64,000 nt of DNA from Bacillus sp. PAMC26568 (GTDB lineage: Bacteria; Bacillota; Bacilli; Bacillales; Bacillaceae): positions 2,046,001-2,110,000 of the forward strand of contig NZ_CP060137.1 of the NCBI RefSeq assembly GCF_014235785.1, read 5' to 3'. This document shows, piece after piece, positions 36,046-43,633 of the stretch (the first letter of the stretch is position 1; every line of letters starts with the position of its first letter). Position numbers and translations under genes: made by a program. The notes under the pieces were generated by a model. The model was given only the letters and a program-made list of their open reading frames with translations. It did no database searches and was not told where the DNA came from.

Positions 36046-36855
36046 TTGAAAATAAAAAAAATAGTAGCTAGTTCTTTTATTCCAATGACACTGATGATGA
36101 GCTCATGTACGGGAGTCCAATTTTCAAAGGATTTAAATCCTTTCAAAGAAGGACAATCCGAGACACAGCAGCTTGATGCTAAAGAATCTGACCAAAATGA
36201 AATCACAGGATTGCAATTAGAAGAGCAGTTCTTTAATCAGATTGAAGATGTAAATGGAATGCCGACTATAGCAAATCCTTCAAACCGGATGGCGCTCGTG
36301 AACAAAGAATTTTCTCTTCCATCAACATATGAGCCTGAAGATCTGGTCGCTCCAAACGTTCCATTTTCATTTGGAGATCAAGATGTTCCACAGCGATATA
36401 TCCGCAAAGAGGCAGCAGCTGCACTTGAAAAAATGTTTAATCAGGCAACAAATGAAGGCGTTGAACTGTTTGCTGTGTCAGGATACAGATCTTACGAACG
36501 GCAGACCGGCATTTTAAATGTTGAGAAGGAACAAAAAGGTGAACAAGTGGCTTTAGAGACAGTCGCACTCCCTGGCCAAAGTGAACATCAGACTGGACTT
36601 GCTATGGATATAACAAGCAAAAGCGCCAATATGGACATCACCGAAAAATTCGGGGATACCCCTGAAGGTAAATGGGTGAAAGAGAATGCTCATCGATTCG
36701 GTTTTATTATTCGCTACCAAAAAGGAAAAGAAGACATTACCCAGTTTGCATACGAGCCATGGCATTTACGTTATGTAGGGGTAAATGAAGCGGCGGAAAT
36801 CTATGAAAATGATTTGACGCTTGAAGAATATTTTGCCAAAGTAAAGAAAATATAA
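36046..36855 (+). CDS. yodJ: VanY-type D-alanyl-D-alanine carboxypeptidase lipoprotein (YodJ)
   Basis: This is a 269-residue protein. A lipoprotein signal ends MTLMMSSC (about residue 23), followed by an acidic linker and a VanY/peptidase M15 domain (about 105-255). Zinc ligands are in SEHQTGLAMDI (His and Asp) and YEPWHLRYVG (His); VSGYRSYERQTGI is also typical. It trims the terminal D-Ala of peptidoglycan stems at the outer membrane face. It starts at TTG. Its stop overlaps the next start (TAATG). Order matches yodJ in B. subtilis. Confidence 0.88.
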   Translation: MKIKKIVASSFIPMTLMMSSCTGVQFSKDLNPFKEGQSETQQLDAKESDQNEITGLQLEEQFFNQIEDVNGMPTIANPSNRMALVNKEFSLPSTYEPEDLVAPNVPFSFGDQDVPQRYIRKEAAAALEKMFNQATNEGVELFAVSGYRSYERQTGILNVEKEQKGEQVALETVALPGQSEHQTGLAMDITSKSANMDITEKFGDTPEGKWVKENAHRFGFIIRYQKGKEDITQFAYEPWHLRYVGVNEAAEIYENDLTLEEYFAKVKKI

Positions 36856-37364
36856 TGATATCTGAAAATCCTGATCTTGATTTGCTCGCAAAGAATCTGG
36901 ATCTCATTTTCATAGGATTTAATCCAAGCCTCTATTCAGCAGAAGTTATGCATCATTATGCCAGTCGAAATAACCGCTTTTGGAGAATTTTATTTAAATC
37001 AGGAATTACCAAACGGCTCTATTTGCCAAGTGAAGATCGCTTGCTGCTTGAAAAAGGTTTTGGGTTCACCAACATTGTTCATCGCCCAACGAAAACGGCT
37101 GCAGAAATTACTCCTGAAGAATATCGTATTGGCAAAGCCGAACTCAGGAAAAAGCTTGAAACCTATCAGCCAAAAGTGGCATGTTTTGTTGGAAAGGGCG
37201 TTTATTTGTCCTACAGCGGGAAAAAGAAAGCAGATTGGGGATTGCAACCTGAGTCTCTGGTAGAAGGTGTCATGGAATTTGCTGCACCTTCGTCAAGCGG
37301 TCTGGTCAGAATGAAAGAAGATGAAATTGTCTCTATTTATAAAAAAATAGGTAAGTTATTATGA
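36855..37364 (+). CDS. Mug-like G/U mismatch-specific DNA glycosylase
   Basis: This 169-residue protein is of the uracil-DNA glycosylase superfamily, MUG/TDG branch. The catalytic-loop equivalent is LIFIGFNPSLYSAE (GFNPS for GINPG), followed by ASRNNRFWRILFKSGI and the DNA-intercalating-loop region APSSSGLVRM near residue 147. It would excise uracil or thymine from mismatches. The ATG overlaps the yodJ stop, so it is translated in tandem. The gene is not present in the B. subtilis yodJ-yodI interval, as far as I recall. Confidence 0.82.
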   Translation: MISENPDLDLLAKNLDLIFIGFNPSLYSAEVMHHYASRNNRFWRILFKSGITKRLYLPSEDRLLLEKGFGFTNIVHRPTKTAAEITPEEYRIGKAELRKKLETYQPKVACFVGKGVYLSYSGKKKADWGLQPESLVEGVMEFAAPSSSGLVRMKEDEIVSIYKKIGKLL

Positions 37365-37406
37365 AAAAAGCAGTCTCTCACTTATTTGTGAAAAGACTGC
37401 TTTTTT
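37364..37406. terminator. Bidirectional terminator between mug-like gene and yodI
   Basis: AAAAAAGCAGTCT pairs with AAGACTGCTTTTTT; inner TCAC/GTGA extends the stem. Confidence 0.88.
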
Positions 37407-37419
37407 ATTCCAGAAACTT

Positions 37420-37686
37420 TTACCAGAACAGCAAACCGCCCAGTACAACGCCTGTTATAAACGCAAGCCCGATTCCATAACCGCCGTAACCGTAGCCATA
37501 ACCGTAACCGCCGCCGTAGAATCCCAATCCATAACCGCCACGTCTGCGGCCGCCAAAAGGCTGAATATAAACCTTATTTCTTGTAACATTCATAATTCTT
37601 CCAACATGCTGATTTCCAAATCGGTCACTGATGCGAACGACTTTTCCATGATACTGACAACAAAGATTATAATAATTTTGAGACAA
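37420..37686 (-). CDS. yodI: YodI-like Gly/Tyr-rich protein
   Basis: This 88-residue protein has an N-terminal small barrel-like part (CCQYHGKVVRISDRFGNQHV, GRIMNVTRNKVYIQPFGG). A low-complexity GYGYGYGGYG stretch and a hydrophobic GLAFITGVVLGGLLFW tail follow. The composition suggests a spore coat component. GGAGG lies upstream of the start. Gene order next to yodH supports the symbol. Confidence 0.72.
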   Translation of the reverse strand: MSQNYYNLCCQYHGKVVRISDRFGNQHVGRIMNVTRNKVYIQPFGGRRRGGYGLGFYGGGYGYGYGYGGYGIGLAFITGVVLGGLLFW

Positions 37687-37769
37687 ATTCTTATCCTCCC
37701 TTCAACCCGCTCTCCTCATAAACTATGATTAAAGAGAGAGAAGGGTTTGTACGTATACCCCGATAGTCT

Positions 37770-38471
37770 CTATTTAACGCCTCTGAAAATTCGAAATTGT
37801 ACAGTTTGCTGATAGGCTTCGCGCAGTTCTTCATGTTTGGCAAGCATTTCAAAATAAATAGGATCTAGATCGTCTGACATATCAAACTCAGTTGTTGGTT
37901 CATCATCTTCAATGTCATAATCCTCTTCGGTGAAAATATCGGTCTTTTTAAATCCTGCCTGATAGAATGCAGACTTCCACTCGTATTCAGTCAAAAGGTT
38001 CCGAAAACCATAAAATGATTGAATCTTTTTTTGGATTTCATCAGCAGGGTGATCAATTCTCGTCACTTCGATGGCGAGAAGGACCCCATGATCTTTGAGA
38101 ACACGATGCATTTCATAAAGAGATTGCTGAGAATGAGTAAAGCTTAGAACAGATTCACATAAAATCAAATCAAATTGGCTGTCTTTAAATGGCAGCTTTT
38201 CGGCTGTTCCATGAATGAGGCACGTATCATCATTTAGTCGTTTCTTTGCTTTTAGAAGCATTGTTGGATCACAATCAAAACCAGTTGCATCATAATTCAT
38301 CGATCTTAGAAACTGAAGGGTTTGGCCCGTTCCGCATCCAACGTCCAGAATGACTGCTGACTCAGAAACCATTTCGCGTTCAATAATCTCTTTTGTAAGC
38401 AAAAAGCCTCCTGGATGGGCGCCGCCAACTCCAAGTTGTGCAAGTAAATCAAGATAGCTCGGCATGTGCAT
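37770..38471 (-). CDS. yodH: SAM-dependent methyltransferase YodH
   Basis: This 233-residue class I methyltransferase has motif I VILDVGCGTGQTLQFLRS (about 39-56), the acidic GFDCD, and the motif IV FDLILCESVLSFTHS. An acidic C-terminal stretch EEDYDIEDDEPTTEFDMSDD is unusual. AAGGAG precedes the ATG. Synteny with ctpA and yodI supports yodH. Substrate unknown. Confidence 0.84.
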   Translation of the reverse strand: MHMPSYLDLLAQLGVGGAHPGGFLLTKEIIEREMVSESAVILDVGCGTGQTLQFLRSMNYDATGFDCDPTMLLKAKKRLNDDTCLIHGTAEKLPFKDSQFDLILCESVLSFTHSQQSLYEMHRVLKDHGVLLAIEVTRIDHPADEIQKKIQSFYGFRNLLTEYEWKSAFYQAGFKKTDIFTEEDYDIEDDEPTTEFDMSDDLDPIYFEMLAKHEELREAYQQTVQFRIFRGVK

Positions 38472-38735
38472 TAACTCCTTTCATGATAGATAAAATATGC
38501 GGATTATTTAGATATGAACACATAGAAGAGTAAAGTAAACAGCCCGGTATTGGCCTCCTGCCGGATTAAACTATGTTTTGGCGAAAAAAGAATTGCTTCC
38601 AAAATGTGATGTTCGAAAAGAATGGTTTTTGCCATATAGTACATACTGTTTGATGGAACACATGATTCCTGCGTTTTTAGTTGACGTTTTTCTTTTCGTT
38701 ACTCATAATGATTACATAATGAGGGTGGTGTTAAT

Positions 38736-40139
38736 TTGTTTAAAAATAATAATGTGAAATTTCTGTTTGCAATCCTTTTAACTGCCATCATCAGCGCAGG
38801 TATTACGTTTGCATTTGTGCAGCAGGACAGCGGATTAAGTCAGGCACAGGAAAAAAGTGATGATCCCTTTGAAAAGCTATTTTCTACATACGACACGCTA
38901 AAAGGCGAGTTTTATCAAGATACAAATCAAGAAAAGCTTGTAGATGGGGCCATCAAAGGAATGATTCAGTCTTTGGATGATCCGTATTCAACCTATATGG
39001 ACCAAGACGAAGCAAAGGGCTTTAATGAAAACATCTCTTCATCTTTTGAAGGAATTGGTGCTGAAGTCCAGGAATCTGACGGAAAAATCATGATTGTCTC
39101 TCCGATCAAAGGTTCTCCAGCGGAAAAAGCGGGATTAAAGCCGAAAGATAAAATCTTAAAAGTAGATGATAAAAGTGTTGAAGGAATGACGGTTAATGAA
39201 GCAGTCATGCTGATCCGCGGTGAAAAAGGATCTAAAGTACAGCTCGTTATTGAACGTGACGGCGTTGGAGAGCTGGATTTTAACCTAACAAGAGATACAA
39301 TTCCTCTAGAGACAGTGTATACGGAAGTTGAAAATGGAATCGGAAAGGTTCAAATCACAAAGTTCTCTGAAACGACAGGCAAGGAGCTGGCTGATGCCTT
39401 AAATGAACTGAACAAAAAAGAAGTTAAGGGCTTAGTCCTTGATTTAAGACAAAATCCCGGCGGTCTGCTTGATCAGGCCATTGCGATGAGCGATATTTTC
39501 GTTCCTAAAGGGAAAACAATCATGCAGATTGAAAATAAGGACGGTTCCAAAGAAGTTCAAAAATCTCAAAATGATTCAGCAGTCAATGTACCTGTTGTTG
39601 TCGTTGTAGATAATGGTACAGCAAGTGCAGCTGAAATTATGGCTGGGGCCCTGAATCAATCAGCAGGTATTCCTATTGTTGGAGAAAAGACATTTGGTAA
39701 AGGAACCATACAAACTGCGAAAAGCTTTGAAGATGGATCCTCTATTAAATATACAATTGCCAAATGGCTGACGCCTGATGGATCCTGGATTCATAAAAAA
39801 GGGATTGAACCGCAGAATAAGGCTTCATTGCCTGCATATGCGAATCTGCCTTATTTAAATCCAGAAAAAACGCTTAAGCAGGAAGATTCATCTGCTGAAG
39901 TAAAAGTAGCACAGCAAATGCTTAAAGCATTAGGTTATACAAACATAAAAACAGATGGATTCTTTGATGAAAGCACAAAGAAAGCTGTGACTGAGTTCCA
40001 AACAAAAAATAACATCGAACCGACCGGCACTATCAGCGGTGACACAACAATCAAAATGCTTGAATTGCTTCAGGCGCAGCTAAAAGAAAATGACACCCAG
40101 ATGGATGAAGCCATTAAAGTGTTGAATGAACAGATGTAA
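38736..40139 (+). CDS. ctpA: S41-family carboxy-terminal processing protease CtpA
   Basis: This is a 467-residue secreted/membrane-anchored protease. An N-terminal hydrophobic anchor (about 8-27) is followed by a PDZ domain (about 95-175, GIGAEVQESDGKIMIVSPIK), the S41 core with nucleophile Ser297 in NGTASAAEIMAGAL and Lys322 in EKTFGKG, and a C-terminal peptidoglycan-binding domain (about 388-450, AQQMLKALGYTNIKTDGFFD). Length and neighbour yodH match CtpA rather than the sporulation protease CtpB. GGGTGGTG precedes the TTG start. Confidence 0.9.
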   Translation: MFKNNNVKFLFAILLTAIISAGITFAFVQQDSGLSQAQEKSDDPFEKLFSTYDTLKGEFYQDTNQEKLVDGAIKGMIQSLDDPYSTYMDQDEAKGFNENISSSFEGIGAEVQESDGKIMIVSPIKGSPAEKAGLKPKDKILKVDDKSVEGMTVNEAVMLIRGEKGSKVQLVIERDGVGELDFNLTRDTIPLETVYTEVENGIGKVQITKFSETTGKELADALNELNKKEVKGLVLDLRQNPGGLLDQAIAMSDIFVPKGKTIMQIENKDGSKEVQKSQNDSAVNVPVVVVVDNGTASAAEIMAGALNQSAGIPIVGEKTFGKGTIQTAKSFEDGSSIKYTIAKWLTPDGSWIHKKGIEPQNKASLPAYANLPYLNPEKTLKQEDSSAEVKVAQQMLKALGYTNIKTDGFFDESTKKAVTEFQTKNNIEPTGTISGDTTIKMLELLQAQLKENDTQMDEAIKVLNEQM

Positions 40140-40150
40140 GGTCTGGATAG

Positions 40151-40183
40151 AAAAAAGCGCGGACAAATTGTCTGCGCTTTTTT
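40151..40183 (+). terminator. Terminator of ctpA
   Basis: AAAAAAGCGCGGACA pairs with TGTCTGCGCTTTTTT. Confidence 0.87.
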
Positions 40184-40539
40184 CGTATTTAAATTTTAGA
40201 TAGTGTATGTTTGTATGAGTTAGCACAATGACAGTTAGAGTTGAAAACATAGGTTGAATTTAAAATCTTATACCCTAAAATATTCTGTTACTAGGTGCAC
40301 TTGACCATTTATTCTTACTGTAGTGTTGGAAGGCGTCTGCCACCTTTTCAACTAACTGCTGTTCCTATTATCGAATCTGCAGCTATATGATCAGAAGAAG
40401 TCATTTTATAAGCCCAAATCCCAACTTAATAATCCAGGACTGATGCAAAGATACCATGCACCCAACTACAACCTGCCAAAGAGTGTTCCAATGAGCCAAA
40501 ACAAAATTCCAAATCGGCGAAACGGGCAACTCACTCGCA

Positions 40540-40574
40540 AAAACTCCTTTTCTTCCATAAAAAGGAGTTTTTTC
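40540..40574 (+). terminator. Orphan terminator hairpin
   Basis: AAACTCCTTTT pairs with AAAAGGAGTTT, followed by T. There is no supported gene before it in 40184-40540, so it may belong to a lost gene or an unseen short RNA. Confidence 0.6.
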
Positions 40575-40621
40575 TTTCAAAAGAGGGGAATAGTAATAAT
40601 GCAGAATATACAGGTTATTTG

Positions 40622-40668
40622 TTGACTTTCATTATTGGACAACATATAATTAATTCGAATTCGAGATA
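40622..40668 (+). promoter_or_regulatory. SigA promoter with MhqR-like operator before wrbA
   Basis: TTGACT (40622) and TATAAT (40645) are 17 bp apart. Immediately after, TAATTCGAATTCGAGATA (40651-40668) matches the right half of the MhqR box TATCTCGAATTCGAGATA exactly, with the left half imperfect. An operator over the transcription start fits repression relieved by quinones. Confidence 0.68.
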
Positions 40669-40726
40669 TATTTATTGAAGATATTTTTTCTCGAAAATAA
40701 AGAACATTACACAAGGAGAGATCGGA

Positions 40727-41338
40727 ATGTCAAATGTAAAATTAGCTGTCATTTACTACAGTTCAACAGGTACGAACCACAAGCTTGCAACATGGGCAGA
40801 GGCCGGCGCTAAAGAAGCTGGAGCAGAAGTTAAAGTACTTAAAGTTCCTGAGCTTGCACCGCAAGCTGCAATTGATTCAAATCCTGCTTGGAAAGCTCAT
40901 GCTGAAGCAACTCAGCATGTTCCTGAAGTAACCCTGAATGATTTAGAATGGGCAGATGCGATTATTTTCAGTGTACCGACTCGATTTGGTAATGTTCCAG
41001 CGCAAATGAAACAATTTCTTGATACGACAGGGGGTCTCTGGTTCCAAGGAAAGCTTGCGAATAAGGTAGTGAGCGCAATGGCTTCTGCAAGCAACCCGCA
41101 TGGCGGTCAGGAAGCGACAATCTTAAGCTTATATACAACAATGTATCACTGGGGAGCGATAGTAGCGGCACCAGGATATACAGATCAGTCAGCATACGCT
41201 GCAGGAGGAAATCCATACGGTACTTCTGTTACTGCTGATCAGGATGGTACTTTAAAAGAAGATGTAGAAGCAGCTGTTAAGCACCAGGCTAAGCGAACAG
41301 TTACAATTGCAGAATCGATTAAAAAAGGGATGCAGTAA
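40727..41338 (+). CDS. wrbA: WrbA-type NAD(P)H:quinone oxidoreductase
   Basis: This 203-residue flavodoxin-fold protein has the FMN loop YYSSTGTNHKLATWAEAGAK, PTRFGNVPAQMKQFLDTTGG and the WrbA segment GGQEATILSLYTTMYHWGAI. It reduces quinones by two electrons, preventing semiquinone formation. AAGGAGAG lies 8 nt before the ATG. It lies behind an MhqR-like operator and next to mhqD, so it forms part of an electrophile-response group. A post-stop repeat follows the stop. Confidence 0.9.
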   Translation: MSNVKLAVIYYSSTGTNHKLATWAEAGAKEAGAEVKVLKVPELAPQAAIDSNPAWKAHAEATQHVPEVTLNDLEWADAIIFSVPTRFGNVPAQMKQFLDTTGGLWFQGKLANKVVSAMASASNPHGGQEATILSLYTTMYHWGAIVAAPGYTDQSAYAAGGNPYGTSVTADQDGTLKEDVEAAVKHQAKRTVTIAESIKKGMQ

Positions 41339-41494
41339 GAAAAGCACAAGCGCCCGTTTAGCGCAGGCATGACAGATAAGAATCCGGCAGAAAAGTCCGG
41401 TTTTGACTTTTTTATGGATTTGTTCTGGGTGAGGAGTTGGGCGCTTGCGCTAGACATTAATGCGCAAAATTTTATGCTTTCTTATCTCTAAAAA
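41339..41494 (+). repeat. Post-stop repeat family, copy 3
   Basis: It starts directly after the wrbA stop with GCACAAGCGCCCGTTTAGCG and contains GAAAAGTCCGGTTTTGAC. It ends with GGGCGCTTGCGCTAGAC, which is complementary to the start, and CTTATCTCTAAAAAAAGG. It is closely similar to 35745-35903. Confidence 0.75.
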
Positions 41495-41523
41495 AAGGTT
41501 TGGCTTAACTGCCAAACCTTTTA
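41494..41523 (+). terminator. Terminator after wrbA
   Basis: AAGGTTTGGC pairs with GCCAAACCTT around TTAACT, followed by TTTT. Confidence 0.7.
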
Positions 41524-41547
41524 ATTTCAATACAGGAGAGGTTTAAT

Positions 41548-42153
41548 ATGAAACATATTTTTGAAAAAGGAAAAAATCGCAATCGAACATTATTGCTCTT
41601 ACATGGTACAGGCGGAGACGAGAACGATCTCATTCCTTTGGCTAAACATATTGATGACGACGCAAATCTTTTAAGCGTGAGAGGGAATGTGCTCGAAAAC
41701 GGTATGCCCCGTTTCTTTAAGAGATTGGCTGAAGGTGTGTTTGATGAAGAGGATTTGATTTTCCGAACAGGTGAATTAAATGATTTTTTAAACGAAGCGG
41801 CTGAAAAATACTCATTTGACCGATCCGATGTTGTTGCGGTGGGGTATTCAAACGGAGCGAATATTGCCGGGAGCCTACTATTTCATTATGAAAATTCTTT
41901 GAAGGCAGCGATCTTGCATCATCCAATGGTCCCGAGAAGAAACATTGAGATTCCTTCATTAGCAGGCACTCCTGTTTTTATCGGGGCTGGTATGAATGAT
42001 CCGATATGTCTGCCGCAAGAGACACGTGACTTAGCTGAATTACTGAAGGCAGCAAATGGTGAAGTAGCCATCCACTGGGAGAATCATGGTCATCAGCTGA
42101 CTTCGTCTGAAGTGGAAGCAGCAAGTGCATGGTATAAGGAGTATGTTAAGTAA
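41548..42153 (+). CDS. mhqD: Carboxylesterase/hydrolase MhqD
   Basis: This 201-residue alpha/beta hydrolase has the oxyanion segment LLLLHGTGGDENDLIPLAKH, nucleophile elbow VAVGYSNGANIAGSLLFHYE (Ser in GYSNG), the Asp region FIGAGMNDPICLPQE and the catalytic His in WENHGHQLTSSEVE. It matches B. subtilis MhqD (YodD), part of the quinone-inducible mhqED unit. Its position next to yodC/yodB agrees. No mhqE follows here. AGGAGAGG lies upstream. Confidence 0.88.
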   Translation: MKHIFEKGKNRNRTLLLLHGTGGDENDLIPLAKHIDDDANLLSVRGNVLENGMPRFFKRLAEGVFDEEDLIFRTGELNDFLNEAAEKYSFDRSDVVAVGYSNGANIAGSLLFHYENSLKAAILHHPMVPRRNIEIPSLAGTPVFIGAGMNDPICLPQETRDLAELLKAANGEVAIHWENHGHQLTSSEVEAASAWYKEYVK

Positions 42154-42166
42154 GTTTTGAATCGTA

Positions 42167-42206
42167 TAAAAAAGGAGTTCCGGTATGGACACTCCTTTTT
42201 TATTTT
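42167..42206 (+). terminator. Terminator of mhqD
   Basis: AAAAAAGGAGT pairs with ACTCCTTTTTT. Confidence 0.82.
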
Positions 42207-42207
42207 G

Positions 42208-42292
42208 ACTGGCAAGCATCCGGTTTTGTCCGCTCCGCCGATGAAGTCAAAACCGGACTTCTGCATCGGATCCTTTTATGCCTGTTGGAGAT
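42208..42292 (-). repeat. Post-stop repeat family, copy 4 (partial, minus orientation)
   Basis: On the minus strand it reads CATAAAAGGATCCGATGCAG, AAGTCCGGTTTTGACTTCAT and GACAAAACCGGATGCTTGCC. The core AAGTCCGGTTTTGAC is shared with the other copies. It lies just after the stop of the remnant at 42318. Confidence 0.55.
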
Positions 42293-42317
42293 AAACAGGA
42301 CCAGACTATAAAGCTGT

Positions 42318-42487
42318 CTATCCGCCTTCAAGCAGCAGAGCCAGTCCCGTTACACCTTTTGGTTTATCATGTGATAAGATTACGGCGTAATCAGTAACTT
42401 CACCAACTGAGAGCAGTCTTTTTTTGCAATGTCCTGCAGCTGTTTGCGGACTAGGGGAGTGTCAGCGTTAACTTCCCCCAGTGGTTC
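42318..42487 (-). pseudogene. Unidentified gene remnant
   Basis: On the minus strand one frame reads EPLGEVNADTPLVRKQLQDI then AKKDCSQ, and after a frameshift another reads VGEVTDYAVILSHDKPKGVT then GLALLLEGG to TAG at 42318. The pieces look like real protein sequence with coherent composition, but start and family are missing. It lies between the yodC terminator and repeat copy 4. Confidence 0.4.
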
Positions 42488-42496
42488 AAAAAATAC

Positions 42497-42528
42497 AAAA
42501 ACCGGCAAAGTTTTCACTTTACCGGTTT
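42497..42528 (-). terminator. Terminator of yodC
   Basis: On the minus strand ACCGGTAAAGT pairs with ACTTTGCCGGT, followed by TTTTGTATTTTTT. Confidence 0.82.
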
Positions 42529-42532
42529 CGTA

Positions 42533-43156
42533 TTAAAGAAATGTACTTAATTTATCGATGCTGATGCGTGAGCTTTGATGTGCAGGTTTCGCTGCTTTTC
42601 CAATGGAAATGAGCATGACTGGTACATAACGGTCTTCAATTTTAAATGTTTCAGAAAGCTGCTCGGCATTGAATCCGCCAATCGCACAAGAATCGTAGCC
42701 TTTTGCTTTTGCTGCAAGCATTAACTGCATGGCAGCAAGGGATGCATTGCTGAAAGCAGCATCGCGAGCGTAAATCGGATTCTGATAGGCACCGTTGATT
42801 TGGCCTGCCAATGTTTCTTTAATTTCTTCTTTTATAAATCCTGCTTCTACTAGCGGATTATAAACTTGATCTGTATTTTTGTTCGCCTCAAGATCTCCTA
42901 AGATAGCAACCACTGCAGATGCTTCCGTAATTTGACTTTGATTGTAGGCAATCGGAAGAAGTCTTTCTTTTGACTCATCGCTGTGAAATACTATGAAGTT
43001 CCAGTGCTGAAGGTTCCATGCAGATGGAGCTTTTCCTGTAAATTCCAGGATTTTTTTTAATTCTTCTTTGCTGATCTTAACGCTTGGATCATATTTACGG
43101 ACAGAACTGCGTTCAGACATAATGGATAAAATGCTTTCAGTTGTAACGGTAGACAT
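42533..43156 (-). CDS. yodC: Nitroreductase YodC
   Basis: This 207-residue FMN-dependent nitroreductase-family protein contains the RSSVRKYDPSVKISKEELKK start, GKAPSAWNLQHWNFIVFHSD, and the FMN-binding GYDSCAIGGFNAEQLSETFK. It reduces quinones and nitroaromatics. It is transcribed divergently from the yodB-like regulator, as expected for the YodB-controlled yodC of B. subtilis. GGAGG lies upstream of the start. Confidence 0.87.
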   Translation of the reverse strand: MSTVTTESILSIMSERSSVRKYDPSVKISKEELKKILEFTGKAPSAWNLQHWNFIVFHSDESKERLLPIAYNQSQITEASAVVAILGDLEANKNTDQVYNPLVEAGFIKEEIKETLAGQINGAYQNPIYARDAAFSNASLAAMQLMLAAKAKGYDSCAIGGFNAEQLSETFKIEDRYVPVMLISIGKAAKPAHQSSRISIDKLSTFL

Positions 43157-43205
43157 TGTGAAAAACCTCCATTGTTGAATATCATTTTTAGTTAGGGTAT
43201 AATAT

Positions 43206-43236
43206 ACAAAAAGTTACAGGCTAACTTTTAGTAAGT
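43206..43236. promoter_or_regulatory. Candidate YodB operator region between yodC and yodB
   Basis: The shared intergenic region contains GTTACAGGCTAACTTTTAGT followed by AAGTTA, with GTTAC and GTAAG as inverted outer arms (GTTAC-N14-GTAAG) and nested AGTTA/TAACT. It lies between the two divergent promoters. The match to the published YodB box was not verified. Confidence 0.35.
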
Positions 43237-43306
43237 TATTTGACTTTTGTAATCATAAAATGATTAAAATAATATGTCAAGAAAAAAGATGGTAAAGGAG
43301 ATTCAA

Positions 43307-43633
43307 ATGGAATCCAATTTATGTCCCAAAATGGAAAAAGCATTTGGATTTTTAGGAAAAAGATGGACGGGTTTAATCATACACGTCCTGTTAGATGGAC
43401 CTAAGCGATTTAAGGACTTAACAGATACCATTCCTAGTATAAGCCAAAAAATGCTTGTCGAACGATTGAAAGAATTGGAATCAGCCGGCATTGTTCAAAG
43501 AGTAGTGATTCCGGATACCCCAGTAAAGGTGACGTATCAGCTAACCGAAATGGGCCATTCTTTAGAAAAAGTAATGATGGAAGTAAAAGAATGGGCTGAA
43601 CGTTATTGTTTTGAGGAGGGGAAAAAGGAATGA
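43307..43633 (+). CDS. yodB: HxlR/DUF24-family redox regulator YodB
   Basis: This is a 108-residue winged-helix regulator when started at ATG 43307, which has AAAGGAG 6 nt upstream. This start places the conserved cysteine at position 6 (MESNLC), the redox-sensing Cys6 of B. subtilis YodB; an upstream ATG at 43274 lacks an RBS. The body (FLGKRWTGLIIHVLLDGPKR, then ISQKMLVERLKELESAGIVQ) is a typical HxlR fold. It represses quinone-response genes until Cys6 is modified. Its stop overlaps the next start (ATGA). Confidence 0.88.
   Translation: MESNLCPKMEKAFGFLGKRWTGLIIHVLLDGPKRFKDLTDTIPSISQKMLVERLKELESAGIVQRVVIPDTPVKVTYQLTEMGHSLEKVMMEVKEWAERYCFEEGKKE

Noticed and set aside
38736..40139. CtpB (SpoIVB-like sporulation protease) as identity
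   Set aside because: Neighbour yodH and the conserved yod order favour CtpA; domains alone do not distinguish them.
40443..40625. 60-codon plus-strand frame before wrbA
   Set aside because: It runs through a terminator hairpin and into the wrbA promoter and has no RBS.
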